From: Streptomyces sp. NBC_00775
GTDB lineage: Bacteria; Actinomycetota; Actinomycetes; Streptomycetales; Streptomycetaceae
Length of the DNA stretch: 64,000 nt
Assembly (NCBI RefSeq): GCF_036347135.1
Contig: NZ_CP108938.1
Location: 1,674,001-1,738,000, forward strand
Reading direction: 5' to 3'
Position numbers and translations under genes: made by a program. Under the pieces are notes generated by a model. The model saw only the letters and a program-made list of their open reading frames with translations. It was not told where the DNA came from and did no database searches. Positions 24,607 to 33,760 of this stretch are shown here, in pieces (position 1 is the first letter of the stretch; the number at the start of each line of letters is the position of its first letter).

Positions 24607-27069
24607 TCAGCGGCGCGGGAGCGTCAGTTCGAACCACACGGTCTTGCCCGCGCTGGTCCGGCTTGTCCCCCACTCGCGCGCCAGCGTACTGACGACGCGC
24701 AGGCCGCGCCCGAACTCGTCGCCGGGGCCCGCGCTGAGCAGCGTCGGCAGCGTGTGGTCGTCGTCGTCCACCTCGCACAGCAGGGTGTCGCCCCGGACGA
24801 GCCGCAGCTCTATCTGGCGGCTGTGCGCGTGCCGTACGGCATTGGTGACCAGCTCACTGACCATCTGCTCGGCGCTGTCGGCGAGGCCGGCCAGGCCCCA
24901 CACATGAAGCTGTTCGCGGACCACCGCGCGTGCCCTGCCCACCTCGATCGGGTCCAGCGACAGCCGCCACTCGGCGACGTCTTCGGAGGCGATGCCGTTG
25001 AGCCGGGCCATCAGCAGGGCGACGTCGTCCTTGCGGCCGCCACGGGTGTTGAGCGCGCTGATGATGGTGTCGCAGGCGTCGTCCATAGACGCGGCCGGGT
25101 GGGCCGCGGACTCGCAGAGCGTCGCGAGGCCGACGCCGATGTCCTCGCCGCGCACCTCGACCAGTCCGTCGGTGCACATCACGAGCCGGTCGCCGGGCGC
25201 CACACGCACGCGTTCCGCCTCGAAGGGCACTCCGCCGACTCCGATGGGCGCGCCCGTCGGCAGTTCGAGCAGCTCGCTGCGTCCGTCCTCGGCGCGGACC
25301 AGAACGGGTGGGATGTGGCCCGCGTTGGCGATCTGCAGCTCCCCGGCGATGGGGTCGTAGACGGCGTACAGACAGGTCGCGAGGTAGTTGTCGCCCAGCC
25401 GCTGGGCCAGGTCGTCCAGGTTGCGCAGCAGCTGGGCGGGCGGCAGGTCGAGCGCGGCCATGGTCTGGACGGCGGTGCGCAACTGGCCCATCATCGCGGC
25501 CGAGTTGAGGCCGTGGCCCATCACGTCGCCGACGACCAGGGCGGTGCGCGAGCCGGGCAGCTTCACCGAGTCGAACCAGTCACCGCCGACCCGCCCGAGG
25601 AGCGTGCCGGGCAGATAGCGGGTCGCGATGTCACAGCCGGCCATGCGGGGCGCGATGTGCGGCAGCATGCTGTCCTGGAGGGTCTCGGCGACGCTCTCCT
25701 GGTAGGTGTACATGCGCGCGTTGTCGAGCACGAGGCCCGCGCGGGCGGCCAGTTCGGCGCCGGTGACCCGGTCCATGTCGTTGAACTCGACGCGCTCGGG
25801 GTGGCGCAGCAGGATCATGAACCCGAGGACCACGTTGCGGGCCTTCAGGGGCACGACCAGCATGGAGCGGTTGGTGATGAGCGGCCTGATGTCGCGCTTC
25901 TCGAACTGCGCGGCGATCATGTGCCCCATCTGTTCACTGATGCGCGGCACGAGGACGGGCTCACCGGTGGTCATGCACTGGAAGAACGGTGTGTGCGCCG
26001 GAAAGGGCATGGCCTCGCCGACCGGCACGACGTCGTCCCAGCGGCCGGGCTCGTCCGTGTGCTCCAGGGCGACCCGGTGCCACATGGTGGTGGTGTCGGG
26101 CACCCCTTCGGGGAAACCCTCACCGGCGACGACCTGTTCGCGCAGGTATGTGCCCGCCACATCCGTGAAGCGCGGCACGACGGCGCGGCTGACCTCGAGA
26201 ATGGTCTGGGTCAGGTCGAGGGAGGTGCCGATGCGGCCGCTGACCTCGTTGAGGAATTCCAGGCGCTCGCGCACGGCGACGTATTCGAGGTCCTCGCCGT
26301 CGTCCACGACGTCCTGCGGCACGGGCGCGCCGTAGGCCGCCGCGCGGGCGGCCCGCTCACGGCGCGCCTTGCGCTCGGTCCGCCGGGGCACACCCCAGTC
26401 GGGGGTGACGGGCACCCGGTCGTTCTGGCTGAACTCCAGGACGGGATAGCCCAGTTCCAGTACCTGCCCGACGATGCGGGCGCTCTCGCCCACGCTCATG
26501 CTGGGCAGGATCTCGGGGAGCCGGCGGGCCAGCCCCTCGGCACCGGGGAAGTCGGTGTGCAGCGCGAAGCCGGGCGCGATGCGCTCGACGGCCGCCCCGT
26601 CGGCGTCGTCGCCCTCGCGGCGCATCGCGGCCGCGTCGGCGGCGAGCACCAGCAGCCGCTCCCGTCCCGGGCCCACCAGGGGATAGGCCCACCACAGGAC
26701 GTCGATCCGGTCGTGACCGGCCACCGTGAGGCGGGCGCGTCCGGCGGCCGGGTAGGAAAGCCGCCCGTCGAGGGAGGACTCCAGGTCGGGGCCGAGTCCG
26801 TCGTACGCCGCGTACGCCCCGTAGGGCGCTGTGTCGTCGTCCTCGGGGAGCGCGCCCGAGACGGGGAGCAGGTCGACGGCGGGGCGGCCCACCGCGTCCT
26901 CCTTGGGGGCGCCGAACAGGCGCCTGGCGCCGGTGCTCCAGTGCGAGACGAGACCGTCACGGTCCACGGTCACCACGGCCAGCGGGATGCGGCCGACGGC
27001 GGCGTACTCCGCCGCGCCGTTGCCAGCTTCACGGCTGGGAGCTGCGCCCGCTTCGGTGCCACGGTCCAT
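24607..27069 (-). CDS. PAS-GAF-PP2C (SpoIIE-like) phosphatase with HATPase_c kinase domain
   Basis: This 820-residue protein combines four modules: a PAS domain (about 30-140), a GAF domain (about 285-455), a SpoIIE/PP2C phosphatase (about 475-690) and a GHKL ATPase of the anti-sigma type (about 700-815). PP2C metal residues are seen in VVGDVMGHG, MCTDGLVEVRG and RKDDVALL. The ATPase has VSELVTNAVRHAH (Asn box) and FGRGLRVV (glycine loop). This is the actinobacterial partner-switching design: PP2C dephosphorylates an anti-sigma antagonist while the ATPase domain phosphorylates it. The cognate antagonist and sigma factor are not in the window. It is soluble; the stimulus sensed by PAS/GAF is unknown. 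Confidence 0.92.
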   Translation of the reverse strand: MDRGTEAGAAPSREAGNGAAEYAAVGRIPLAVVTVDRDGLVSHWSTGARRLFGAPKEDAVGRPAVDLLPVSGALPEDDDTAPYGAYAAYDGLGPDLESSLDGRLSYPAAGRARLTVAGHDRIDVLWWAYPLVGPGRERLLVLAADAAAMRREGDDADGAAVERIAPGFALHTDFPGAEGLARRLPEILPSMSVGESARIVGQVLELGYPVLEFSQNDRVPVTPDWGVPRRTERKARRERAARAAAYGAPVPQDVVDDGEDLEYVAVRERLEFLNEVSGRIGTSLDLTQTILEVSRAVVPRFTDVAGTYLREQVVAGEGFPEGVPDTTTMWHRVALEHTDEPGRWDDVVPVGEAMPFPAHTPFFQCMTTGEPVLVPRISEQMGHMIAAQFEKRDIRPLITNRSMLVVPLKARNVVLGFMILLRHPERVEFNDMDRVTGAELAARAGLVLDNARMYTYQESVAETLQDSMLPHIAPRMAGCDIATRYLPGTLLGRVGGDWFDSVKLPGSRTALVVGDVMGHGLNSAAMMGQLRTAVQTMAALDLPPAQLLRNLDDLAQRLGDNYLATCLYAVYDPIAGELQIANAGHIPPVLVRAEDGRSELLELPTGAPIGVGGVPFEAERVRVAPGDRLVMCTDGLVEVRGEDIGVGLATLCESAAHPAASMDDACDTIISALNTRGGRKDDVALLMARLNGIASEDVAEWRLSLDPIEVGRARAVVREQLHVWGLAGLADSAEQMVSELVTNAVRHAHSRQIELRLVRGDTLLCEVDDDDHTLPTLLSAGPGDEFGRGLRVVSTLAREWGTSRTSAGKTVWFELTLPRR

Positions 27070-27139
27070 GGCCCAGGCCCTTTCTTCCCACGGCTCCGCA
27101 AGATCTGTGCCGCCTCCACTACCGTACGGCGGTGGCCCG

Positions 27140-27155
27140 TTGCCATGTGTGGCAA
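27140..27155. promoter_or_regulatory. 16-bp palindrome upstream of the SpoIIE-like gene
   Basis: TTGCCA (27140-27145) and TGGCAA (27150-27155) flank TGTG. It is centred about 78 bases upstream of the phosphatase start at 27069, in the 209-base gap before the MFS gene. It is an operator candidate from symmetry only. Confidence 0.35.
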
Positions 27156-27278
27156 TACGGGAATTGACCTCTCCGGAGGCGGCTCCGGCGCACGGCGGGC
27201 CGCCTCACGCCCCATCCGCCCGCTCGGTCACGCCCCCATCCCCAGTGGTCTCCTCCCGTCCTCTCTCCCTGGTCTTCC

Positions 27279-29669
27279 CTAGTCTTCATGCCCCAGTTGC
27301 AAGTCCCGTTCCGTCCTGCCGCCCCCGGCAACCTGGAGCACGGTGGCCACCGGCGGATAGCCGGCCGCGATGACGGTGTACTCACCGGAGGACAGGTCGA
27401 CGAACCGGAACGTTCCCTCAGCGCCCGTGGTGAGCGTGTCCACCACATTGCCCGCGGCGTCCAGGAGCGTCACGCGCGCGTCCTCGACGGGCCGTCCGCC
27501 GCCCGCCCGTACGGTGCCGCGCAGCACGGCGCCACCGGCGAGTTCGACGTCCTGGCGGGTCTCGCGGGCGGCCTGGACGGTGACGGGCAGCGCGGCCGGG
27601 CGGAACGCGGGCGCGCTGGCGGCGAGGGTGTACTCGCCCGCCACCAGCTCCGTGATGACATAGCCGCCTTCGCGCCCGCTGCGGGTGGTGGCCACCACCT
27701 CGCCGTGCACATTGGTGAGCGTGACGGTGGCCTCGCGCACCGGGGTGCCGTCCGCGGTGAGCACGCTTCCGGCGAGGCGTCCGGCGCCGCCGAGCACGAC
27801 GTCCAGTTCCACGGGACGTTCGCCGACGGTCACCGAGACGGCCTGCGGCTGGTGGCCGCCCGCCGCGGCGATCAGGACGTACGACCCCGAGCCGGGCGTG
27901 GACAGCGCGTACCGCCCGTCCTCGCCGCTGGCGCCCCGGCCGATCTGCTGTCCCGCGACGTCGATGAGGGTGAGCGCGGCGCGTGGCACGACGGTGCCGT
28001 CGGGGTGCTGCACCGTGCCGCAGACGGGAATCCCGGCGGCGTACGCCGAACGGGCCTGCGGGATCTGGGCGTTCACCCGCGCGGACTCCGGGTCCGCGGT
28101 GGGAGCGTTGTGGGACACCAGCGGTTTCTCCTTGAGGAAGAAGGCGATGAGCAGGCCGAGGACGAGTACCGGCACCAGGTAGAGGAAGATCCGCGGCATG
28201 GCGTCCGCGTAGGCACCGATGTAGTCGTCACGCAGGGCGGCGGGCATCGCGTGGACGAGCTGGGGGGTGATGGACTTGGAGTCCGGAATTCCGGTGCCCC
28301 CGCGCGCGGGGAGGCGATCGGCGAGCGCGTCGGCGAGCCGGCCCGCGAAGAGCGTGCCGAAGACGGCGGCTCCGACGCTGCCTCCGATCTGCCGGAAGTA
28401 GTTGTTGGCGCTGGTCGCGGTACCGAGGTCGGCCGGGCGTACGGAGTTCTGCACGGCGAGGACCAGGACCGGCATCACCATGCCGATGCCCGCGCCCAGC
28501 ACGGCCATCCAGATGCTGTAGTGCAGGCGTGGGGTGTCGGCTTCGAGGCGCGACAGCAGCCACATGCCGACGGCGGAGAGGGCACTGCCGAGGACCGGGT
28601 AGAGCTTGTAGCGGCCGGTGCGGCTGATGAGTTGCCCGGAGACGACCGAGGTGCCGACGATGCCGCCCATCATGGGGAGCATCAGGAGCCCGGACTCGGT
28701 GGCGCTGGCCCCGTCGACCATCTGAAGGAACGTGGGCAGGTAGCTGGCGGCTCCGAAGAGGGCCACGCCGATGACCAGGCCCACCAGCGCGGTGACGTTG
28801 AAGACCCCGTCCCTGAACAGCCGCAGCGGGATGAGGGGTTCGGCCGCGAAGCGCTCGGCGACGAAGAAGAGGACCGTCGCGGCGAGCGCGCCCGCCCCGA
28901 GCCCCAGGATGACCCGTGAGCCCCACGCGTACTCGGTGCCGCCCCAACTGGTCAGCAGCACCAAGCACGTTGAAGCGGCGGCGAGGAGCACTACCCCGAG
29001 CAGGTCGACGCGTCCCCTGGCGGTGGGCTTCGGCAGCCTCAGTACGACGGTGACGACGGCCAGCGTCACCAGGCCGAAGGGCACGTTGATGTAGAAACAC
29101 CACCTCCAGGAGAGGTGGTCCGTGAAGTAGCCGCCCAGTAGAGGGCCGGCAACCGAGGCGAGGCCGAACGCGGCGCCGATCAGGCCCATGAAGCGGCCAC
29201 GTTCACGCGGGGGCACGATGTCCGCGATGATCGCCTGCACGCCGATCATGAGGCCGCCCGCACCGACGCCCTGGATCGCGCGGAAGGCGATCAACTCGTC
29301 CATGGTGCGCGACCATCCGGCGAGCGCCGAGCCGACAACGAAGACGGCGATCGCGAACTGGAAGACGCCCTTGCGGCCGAAGAGGTCACCGAACTTGCCG
29401 TAGACGGGGAGTCCGACAGTGGAGGTGAGCAGATAGGCGGTGATCGCCCAGGACATCTTGTCCAGGCCGTGCAGCTCCCCGACGATCTTCGGGAGCGCGG
29501 TGGCCACGATCATCTGGTCCAGGGCGGCGAGCAGCAGGGCGAGCATGAGTCCGAAGAAGACCAACCGCACCTGGCGCGGTCCGAGTTGGACAGGCCCGGC
29601 CGGCGCCGCAGTGGATTTCCGCGGGGGCGCGGCAGCCGGTTGATCCTTCACCAGAGTGATCCCGCCCAC
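27279..29669 (-). CDS. 14-helix MFS exporter (DHA2 / EmrB-QacA type) with three C-terminal beta-sandwich repeats
   Basis: This 796-residue protein starts at GTG 29669, after GGGGAGCGGTAC; an ATG ten codons earlier is possible. Residues about 40-520 form the drug:H+ antiporter-2 core ([70 protein letters not shown]). Residues about 546-796 hold three repeats of roughly 80 residues with the pattern G-T/S-V-x-DGTPV-x-A-x-VTLxDxxGxVV, then GxYxxxxLxxGxYTLxAxA. That is the carboxypeptidase-regulatory / Cna-B fold, normally extracytoplasmic. A 14-helix protein should have a cytosolic C-terminus, so the location of this domain is puzzling. The substrate may be a drug or a cell-envelope precursor. 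Confidence 0.88.
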   Translation of the reverse strand: MGGITLVKDQPAAAPPRKSTAAPAGPVQLGPRQVRLVFFGLMLALLLAALDQMIVATALPKIVGELHGLDKMSWAITAYLLTSTVGLPVYGKFGDLFGRKGVFQFAIAVFVVGSALAGWSRTMDELIAFRAIQGVGAGGLMIGVQAIIADIVPPRERGRFMGLIGAAFGLASVAGPLLGGYFTDHLSWRWCFYINVPFGLVTLAVVTVVLRLPKPTARGRVDLLGVVLLAAASTCLVLLTSWGGTEYAWGSRVILGLGAGALAATVLFFVAERFAAEPLIPLRLFRDGVFNVTALVGLVIGVALFGAASYLPTFLQMVDGASATESGLLMLPMMGGIVGTSVVSGQLISRTGRYKLYPVLGSALSAVGMWLLSRLEADTPRLHYSIWMAVLGAGIGMVMPVLVLAVQNSVRPADLGTATSANNYFRQIGGSVGAAVFGTLFAGRLADALADRLPARGGTGIPDSKSITPQLVHAMPAALRDDYIGAYADAMPRIFLYLVPVLVLGLLIAFFLKEKPLVSHNAPTADPESARVNAQIPQARSAYAAGIPVCGTVQHPDGTVVPRAALTLIDVAGQQIGRGASGEDGRYALSTPGSGSYVLIAAAGGHQPQAVSVTVGERPVELDVVLGGAGRLAGSVLTADGTPVREATVTLTNVHGEVVATTRSGREGGYVITELVAGEYTLAASAPAFRPAALPVTVQAARETRQDVELAGGAVLRGTVRAGGGRPVEDARVTLLDAAGNVVDTLTTGAEGTFRFVDLSSGEYTVIAAGYPPVATVLQVAGGGRTERDLQLGHED

Positions 29670-29785
29670 GTACCGCTCCCCTCGTCGCGCCCACTGCACA
29701 ATTCCCGCTTATCGCGACAACTGCGAGTAAGCGCGACGAGTTACGGCGTACCGTCGCGCGACAGGGAGATCCACTCGAAACGGTG

Positions 29786-29802
29786 AGGGCGCAACACGCC
29801 CT
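29786..29802 (-). terminator. Hairpin downstream of the SRPBCC gene
   Basis: AGGGCG (29786-29791) and CGCCCT (29797-29802) enclose CAACA. An alternative longer pairing joins AGGGCGCA (29786-29793) with TGCGCCCT (29824-29831). Read on the minus strand these follow the SRPBCC stop (29851) and precede the MFS start, so they may separate the two genes. Confidence 0.4.
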
Positions 29803-29850
29803 GGAGAGTTGCCTCTTGGACGGTGCGCCCTCGCGAAGTCGCCTCTTGGG

Positions 29851-30294
29851 CTACTTCTCCACCTCGGTGGCGAGCTTGTCGAGCAGCGCGTCGTAGATCC
29901 GGCCGAGGCCCTTGGGCGCGAAGGTCTTCTCGAAGAAGCCGCCGATGCCACCCGCGCCGTTCCAGACGGTGCTGATCACGACACGCGACTTGCCCTCGCC
30001 GGCCGGGGTGACCCGCCAGGTGGTGACCATCGAGGAGTTGCGGTCCTTCTCGACGAGCTCGCCGTCGGTCGGCTCGGTGACTTCGAGCAGGCAGTCACGG
30101 ACGCGCTTGCTGGTGGCCTGGAGCTTCCAGTGGACGAGGGTGCCCTCGCCGTCGCCGCCCTCACGCACCTCGTACTCACTGAAGTGCTCGGGCAGCAGCT
30201 TCGCTCGCGTGCCGCTGTAGTCGGCCAGGGCGTCGAACACCGCCTCCGCGTCCGCCGCGATGACCCGCTCCGTCGTGGCCTCGACCTGCGCCAT
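29851..30294 (-). CDS. SRPBCC (START-like) family protein
   Basis: This 147-residue protein starts at ATG 30294 after GGAGGAAGTGCC. VEATTERVIAADAEAVFDALADY at the N-terminus, a central VHWKLQATSKRVRDCLLEVTEP and a C-terminal amphipathic helix (GLGRIYDALLDKLATEVEK) are those of polyketide-cyclase/dehydrase-type hydrophobic ligand binders. It is small, soluble and complete. Ligand and role unknown; no polyketide genes are near. It is divergent from the radical-SAM gene, with 163 bases between starts. Confidence 0.85.
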   Translation of the reverse strand: MAQVEATTERVIAADAEAVFDALADYSGTRAKLLPEHFSEYEVREGGDGEGTLVHWKLQATSKRVRDCLLEVTEPTDGELVEKDRNSSMVTTWRVTPAGEGKSRVVISTVWNGAGGIGGFFEKTFAPKGLGRIYDALLDKLATEVEK

Positions 30295-30413
30295 GGCACT
30301 TCCTCCAGCAATTGGTTCCTCGGGGGTGTGCGGCCAGCCAACCACCAGGCGGTCGAGCCACCCAAATCGGGGGTCCCCGGCGGGGCACGAAGAACGAGGT
30401 CGCACGATCAAGG

Positions 30414-30425
30414 GAACATGTGTTC
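30414..30425 (+). promoter_or_regulatory. SOS-box core (LexA site) overlapping a promoter
   Basis: GAACATGTGTTC is a perfect 12-base palindrome that fits the GAAC-N4-GTTC core of the actinobacterial LexA box (full form CGAAC-N4-GTTCG). It lies immediately before TATTCT (30426-30431), a good -10 hexamer. The radical-SAM start follows at 30458, leaving a leader of about 20 bases. LexA bound here would cover the core promoter. Confidence 0.65.
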
Positions 30426-30457
30426 TATTCTGTGGCCAGTGCTATCGAGGAGGCGTC

Positions 30458-31495
30458 ATGCGCTGGGAGAACCTCACAGTGGGCCCCGCCGGGGACCCCG
30501 CTATGGACGCCGCGCTGTTCGGCGCGGACGCGGTGACCACCCGCACCTTCGACACTCCGGAGTTCCGCGGGATCACCTTCCACGAGATCCGGGCGCGGTC
30601 GATCGTGAACCGGGTGCCGGGGGCTTCCCGGATGCCCTTCGAGTGGACGGTCAACCCCTATCGGGGGTGCACGCACGCGTGCGTCTACTGCTTCGCACGC
30701 AAGACGCACAGCTATCTGGACCTCGACACGGGACTCGACTTCGACTCGCAGATCGTGGTGAAGGTCAACGCGCCGGACCTGTTGCGCCGCCAGCTCGCCT
30801 CGCGCCGCTGGCACGGCGAGCACATCGCGATGGGCACCAACGTCGACTGCTACCAGCGGGCGGAGGGCCGCTACCGGCTGATGCCCGGGATCATCGCGGC
30901 CCTGCGCGACCGCGCGAACCCGTTCTCGATCCTGACGAAGGGCACGCTGATCCTGCGCGACCTCGACCTCCTGAAGCAGGCCTCCGACGTCACCGATGTC
31001 GGCATCTCCGTCTCCGTGGGCTTCACCGACCCCGAGCTGTGGCGCACCGTCGAGCCGGGCACACCGGCCCCGGAGCGCCGCCTGGACGTCGTGCGCACCC
31101 TGACCGACCACGGCATCGGCTGCGGCGTCCTGATGGCCCCCGTGATCCCCTTCCTGGGCGACCATCCGGCCCAGCTGCGCGCCACCGTGCGCGCCATCGC
31201 CGCCTCCGGCGCCACCTCGGTGACGCCACTGGTGCTGCACCTTCGGCCCGGCGCCCGCGAGTGGTTCATGGCCTGGCTGGAGCACCACCACCCGTACCTC
31301 GTACGCCGTTACGAGCGGCTGTACGCCGAGGGCGCCTATGCCCCGAAGTGGTACCAGCGCCGGATCACCCGTCAGGTCCACGAACTGGCCCAGGAGTACG
31401 GCATCGGCCCCACGCGCGCGGGGATGCCCCGCAGGATCACTGCCCCCGCCGAGCCGCCCGCGCCCCAGGAGCCGACCCAGCTCACGCTGCTCTGA
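30458..31495 (+). CDS. Rv2578c-type radical SAM protein (SplB / DNA-photolyase-like branch)
   Basis: This 345-residue protein starts at ATG 30458 after GAGGAGG. The radical-SAM cluster motif is NPYRGCTHACVYCFARKTH, with C-x3-C-x2-C. HIAMGTNVDCYQRAEGRYRLMPGII and FSILTKGTLILRDLDLL are typical of the COG1533 branch that includes spore photoproduct lyase-like proteins. The C-terminal YEGLY-like segment (RRYERLYAEGAYAPKWYQRRI) is also conserved there. The protein should bind a 4Fe-4S cluster and generate a 5'-deoxyadenosyl radical; the substrate in this subfamily is not known. An SOS-box core sits on its promoter, which suggests DNA-damage induction and fits a repair function. Confidence 0.88.
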   Translation: MRWENLTVGPAGDPAMDAALFGADAVTTRTFDTPEFRGITFHEIRARSIVNRVPGASRMPFEWTVNPYRGCTHACVYCFARKTHSYLDLDTGLDFDSQIVVKVNAPDLLRRQLASRRWHGEHIAMGTNVDCYQRAEGRYRLMPGIIAALRDRANPFSILTKGTLILRDLDLLKQASDVTDVGISVSVGFTDPELWRTVEPGTPAPERRLDVVRTLTDHGIGCGVLMAPVIPFLGDHPAQLRATVRAIAASGATSVTPLVLHLRPGAREWFMAWLEHHHPYLVRRYERLYAEGAYAPKWYQRRITRQVHELAQEYGIGPTRAGMPRRITAPAEPPAPQEPTQLTLL

Positions 31496-31519
31496 CGACT
31501 CCTTCGAAACCGCTCGGCC

Positions 31520-31598
31520 GACGTCCGCGAACACGTCAGACGACGTCCATGAACGCTTCCGACGGCATCCGAAACACTTCTGACGGCATCCGAGCGCA
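31520..31598. repeat. Degenerate direct-repeat array (four units of about 21 bp)
   Basis: Units beginning GACG start at 31520, 31542, 31561 and 31582: GACGTCCGCGAACAC, GACGTCCATGAACGC, GACGGCATCCGAAACAC and GACGGCATCCGAGCGC. The last two share TTC(C/T)GACGGCATCCGA (31557-31572 and 31578-31593). Spacing of about two helical turns suggests cooperative binding sites ahead of the secreted hydrolase gene at 31718. Confidence 0.55.
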
Positions 31599-31717
31599 TC
31601 CCGCGACGCAATCGGGTCAAGTCTTGCCAGAACGGGTTCTTCCGGACCCCCTCTCCGGGACGATGCGGCGAAGGCCGTGGCGTGCACGGCTCAGAATCCT
31701 CCGTCCTGGGAGGCCTT

Positions 31718-33301
31718 GTGAAGAAACGCGCAGCTGCTCTGTGCGGAGCTGCCGCCGTGGTGGCCGGGATGATCACGTCGATCCCCGCCGACGCGAGCGC
31801 CGGCTCCGCGACCGCACCGCGCACCACCCAGACCGCGAAGCCCACCTGGAAGAAGTGCGGCACCAGCGCCTATCCGACGCTTCAGTGCGCCTCGCTGAAG
31901 GTGCCGCTGGACCACTCGCACCCCGGCGGCCCGCAGATCACACTGGCTCTCTCGCGCGTTCCGCACACCGCGAAGACGTACCAGGGGCCGCTGCTCGTGA
32001 ACCCCGGCGGTCCCGGCGGGAGCGGGCTCAAGCTGGCCGGCTTCGTGGCGTCCACGCTGCCGAAGAAGGTGGCCGCGCAGTACGACGTCATCGGCTTCGA
32101 CCCCCGTGGCGTGGGCGCGAGCAAGCCCGCCCTGGACTGCGAGCCCGGGCACTTCAACGCAGTACGCCCCGACACCGTGCCCAGCACCCCGGCCATGGAG
32201 AAGGCCAACCTCGACCGCGCCAAGGCCTTCGCCGAGGCGTGCGGCAAGAAGTACGCGAGCCTGCTGCCCTACATCGACACGGTGAGCGCGGTCCAGGACA
32301 TGGACTCGATCCGCAGCTCGCTCGGCGCCGAGAAGATCAACTACTTCGGGTACTCGTACGGCACCTACCTCGGCGCCGTGTACGCGAGGCTCTACCCGAA
32401 CCGCGTACGCCGCCTGGTCCTGGACTCCATCGTCGACCCGGGCGGCGTCTGGTACAACGACAACATCGGTCAGGACTACGCCTTCAACGACCGCCACCTG
32501 GCCTTCCTGGCCTGGGTCGCCAAGCACAACGCGACGTACAAGCTCGGCACCGACCCGGCCAAGGTCGAGGCCAAGTGGTACGCGATGCGCTCGGCGCTCG
32601 CCAAGAAGCCCGCACAGAAGAAGGTGGGCGCCTCCGAACTGGAGGACACCTACATCCCCGGCGGCTACTACAACGGCTACTGGCCCTACCTCGCCGAGGC
32701 GTTCGCGGCCTATGTGAACGACAAGAACACGGACCCGCTCGTCGAGGCGTACGACAACTTCGGTGCCGTCGACGCCTCGGGCGACAACGGCTACAGCGTC
32801 TACACCGCGGTGCAGTGCCGTGACACCTCCTGGTCGCGCGACTGGAACCAGTGGCGCGCGGACAACTGGGCGGTGTACGACAAGGCGCCGCTGATGACCT
32901 GGAACAACGCCTGGTACAACGCGCCGTGCGCCTTCTGGCCGACGGACTCGCTCCAGCCGGTGGACATCTCCAACGACGCCCTGCCGCCGACACTGCTGTT
33001 CCAGGCCACGAACGACGCGGCCACCCCGTACGAAGGCGGTGTCACCGTCCACCAGCGGCTGCGCGGCTCCAGCCTGGTGGTCGAACAGGGCGGCGGGAAC
33101 CACGGCATCACGCTGAGCGGGAACACCTGCCTGGACAAGTACCTGGCGACGTATCTGACCGACGGCAAGGTGCCGCACAGCGGTGGCGAGATCGACGCGG
33201 TGTGCAAGACACTGCCCGACCCGGAGCCGCTGAGCACCAAGGCGGCATCCACCTCCTCGCGCGGCTCGGCGCTGCACGGACTGCTCGGCTTCCGGGGCTG
33301 A
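31718..33301 (+). CDS. Secreted tripeptidyl-aminopeptidase-type alpha/beta hydrolase
   Basis: This 527-residue protein starts at GTG 31718 after GGGAGG; an ATG twelve codons earlier lacks a signal. Residues 1-33 are a Sec signal peptide (KKRAAALCGAAAVVAG to ADASA). The catalytic residues are Ser in YFGYSYGTYLGAVYARLYP, Asp in FQATNDAATPYEG and His in GGGNHGITLSGN. The oxyanion segment is LLVNPGGPGGSG. A C-terminal TAP-like domain is present. This is the SlpD/SlpE/Tap family of Streptomyces, which removes tripeptides or dipeptides from secreted protein digests, and length fits the family. Unusual upstream direct repeats may control it. Confidence 0.92.
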   Translation: MKKRAAALCGAAAVVAGMITSIPADASAGSATAPRTTQTAKPTWKKCGTSAYPTLQCASLKVPLDHSHPGGPQITLALSRVPHTAKTYQGPLLVNPGGPGGSGLKLAGFVASTLPKKVAAQYDVIGFDPRGVGASKPALDCEPGHFNAVRPDTVPSTPAMEKANLDRAKAFAEACGKKYASLLPYIDTVSAVQDMDSIRSSLGAEKINYFGYSYGTYLGAVYARLYPNRVRRLVLDSIVDPGGVWYNDNIGQDYAFNDRHLAFLAWVAKHNATYKLGTDPAKVEAKWYAMRSALAKKPAQKKVGASELEDTYIPGGYYNGYWPYLAEAFAAYVNDKNTDPLVEAYDNFGAVDASGDNGYSVYTAVQCRDTSWSRDWNQWRADNWAVYDKAPLMTWNNAWYNAPCAFWPTDSLQPVDISNDALPPTLLFQATNDAATPYEGGVTVHQRLRGSSLVVEQGGGNHGITLSGNTCLDKYLATYLTDGKVPHSGGEIDAVCKTLPDPEPLSTKAASTSSRGSALHGLLGFRG

Positions 33302-33361
33302 ACCCTCCCTGAGCGGCTGCCCGTCGGGGGCGTTGTCAGACCCATGGTCCACCATGGACGC

Positions 33362-33760
33362 ATGAGTGAGCTGACGCGCATTTCCGCCCCCGACGGGGTC
33401 GCCCCTGCGACCGCGTACACGCACGTCGTCATGGGCACGGGCCGCTTCGTCGCGGTCTCGGGCCAGCTCGCCCTGGACGAGGACGGCAAGCTCGTCGGCG
33501 AGGGCGACCCGGACGCGCAGGCCCGCCAGGTCTTCGAGAACCTGCGCCGGTGTCTAGCCGCCGCGGGGGCCACGTTCGACGACGTCGTCAAACTCACCTT
33601 CTTCGTCACGGACATGGCCCACATGCCGGCCGTCCGCGCCGCCCGGGACGCGCACATACCCGCCGACCGCCTCCCGGCCGCGTCGGCGGTCCAGGTCGCC
33701 GCGCTGGTCCGCCCGGAGTTCCTCATGGAGATCGAGGCGTACGCGGTGGTCGGCGAGTGA
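33362..33760 (+). CDS. RidA family (YjgF/YER057c/UK114) protein
   Basis: This 132-residue protein starts at ATG 33362; an in-frame ATG at 33344 would add six residues, and neither has a strong Shine-Dalgarno. VSGQLALDEDGKLVGEGDPDAQARQVFENLRRCLAAAGATFDDVVKLTFFVTDMAHMP and EIEAYAVV are the family signature. RidA proteins hydrolyse reactive enamine/imine intermediates released by PLP enzymes. The usual active-site Arg of the RidA clade (PxRxxxxV) is not matched exactly (PAASAVQVAAL), so it may belong to an Rid1-7 clade with another imine or no deaminase role. Its stop overlaps the GNAT start by GTGA. Confidence 0.88.
   Translation: MSELTRISAPDGVAPATAYTHVVMGTGRFVAVSGQLALDEDGKLVGEGDPDAQARQVFENLRRCLAAAGATFDDVVKLTFFVTDMAHMPAVRAARDAHIPADRLPAASAVQVAALVRPEFLMEIEAYAVVGE

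Noticed and set aside
23926..27282. A plus-strand open frame of more than 1100 codons
   Set aside because: It lies exactly antisense to the PAS-GAF-PP2C-HATPase gene, is Arg/Pro/His-rich low-complexity sequence and has no domain. Long antisense frames are expected at this GC content.
29809..32823. A plus-strand open frame of about 1000 codons
   Set aside because: It is an out-of-frame shadow across the SRPBCC, radical-SAM and secreted peptidase genes. Its translation is Arg/Pro-rich and contains no motif.
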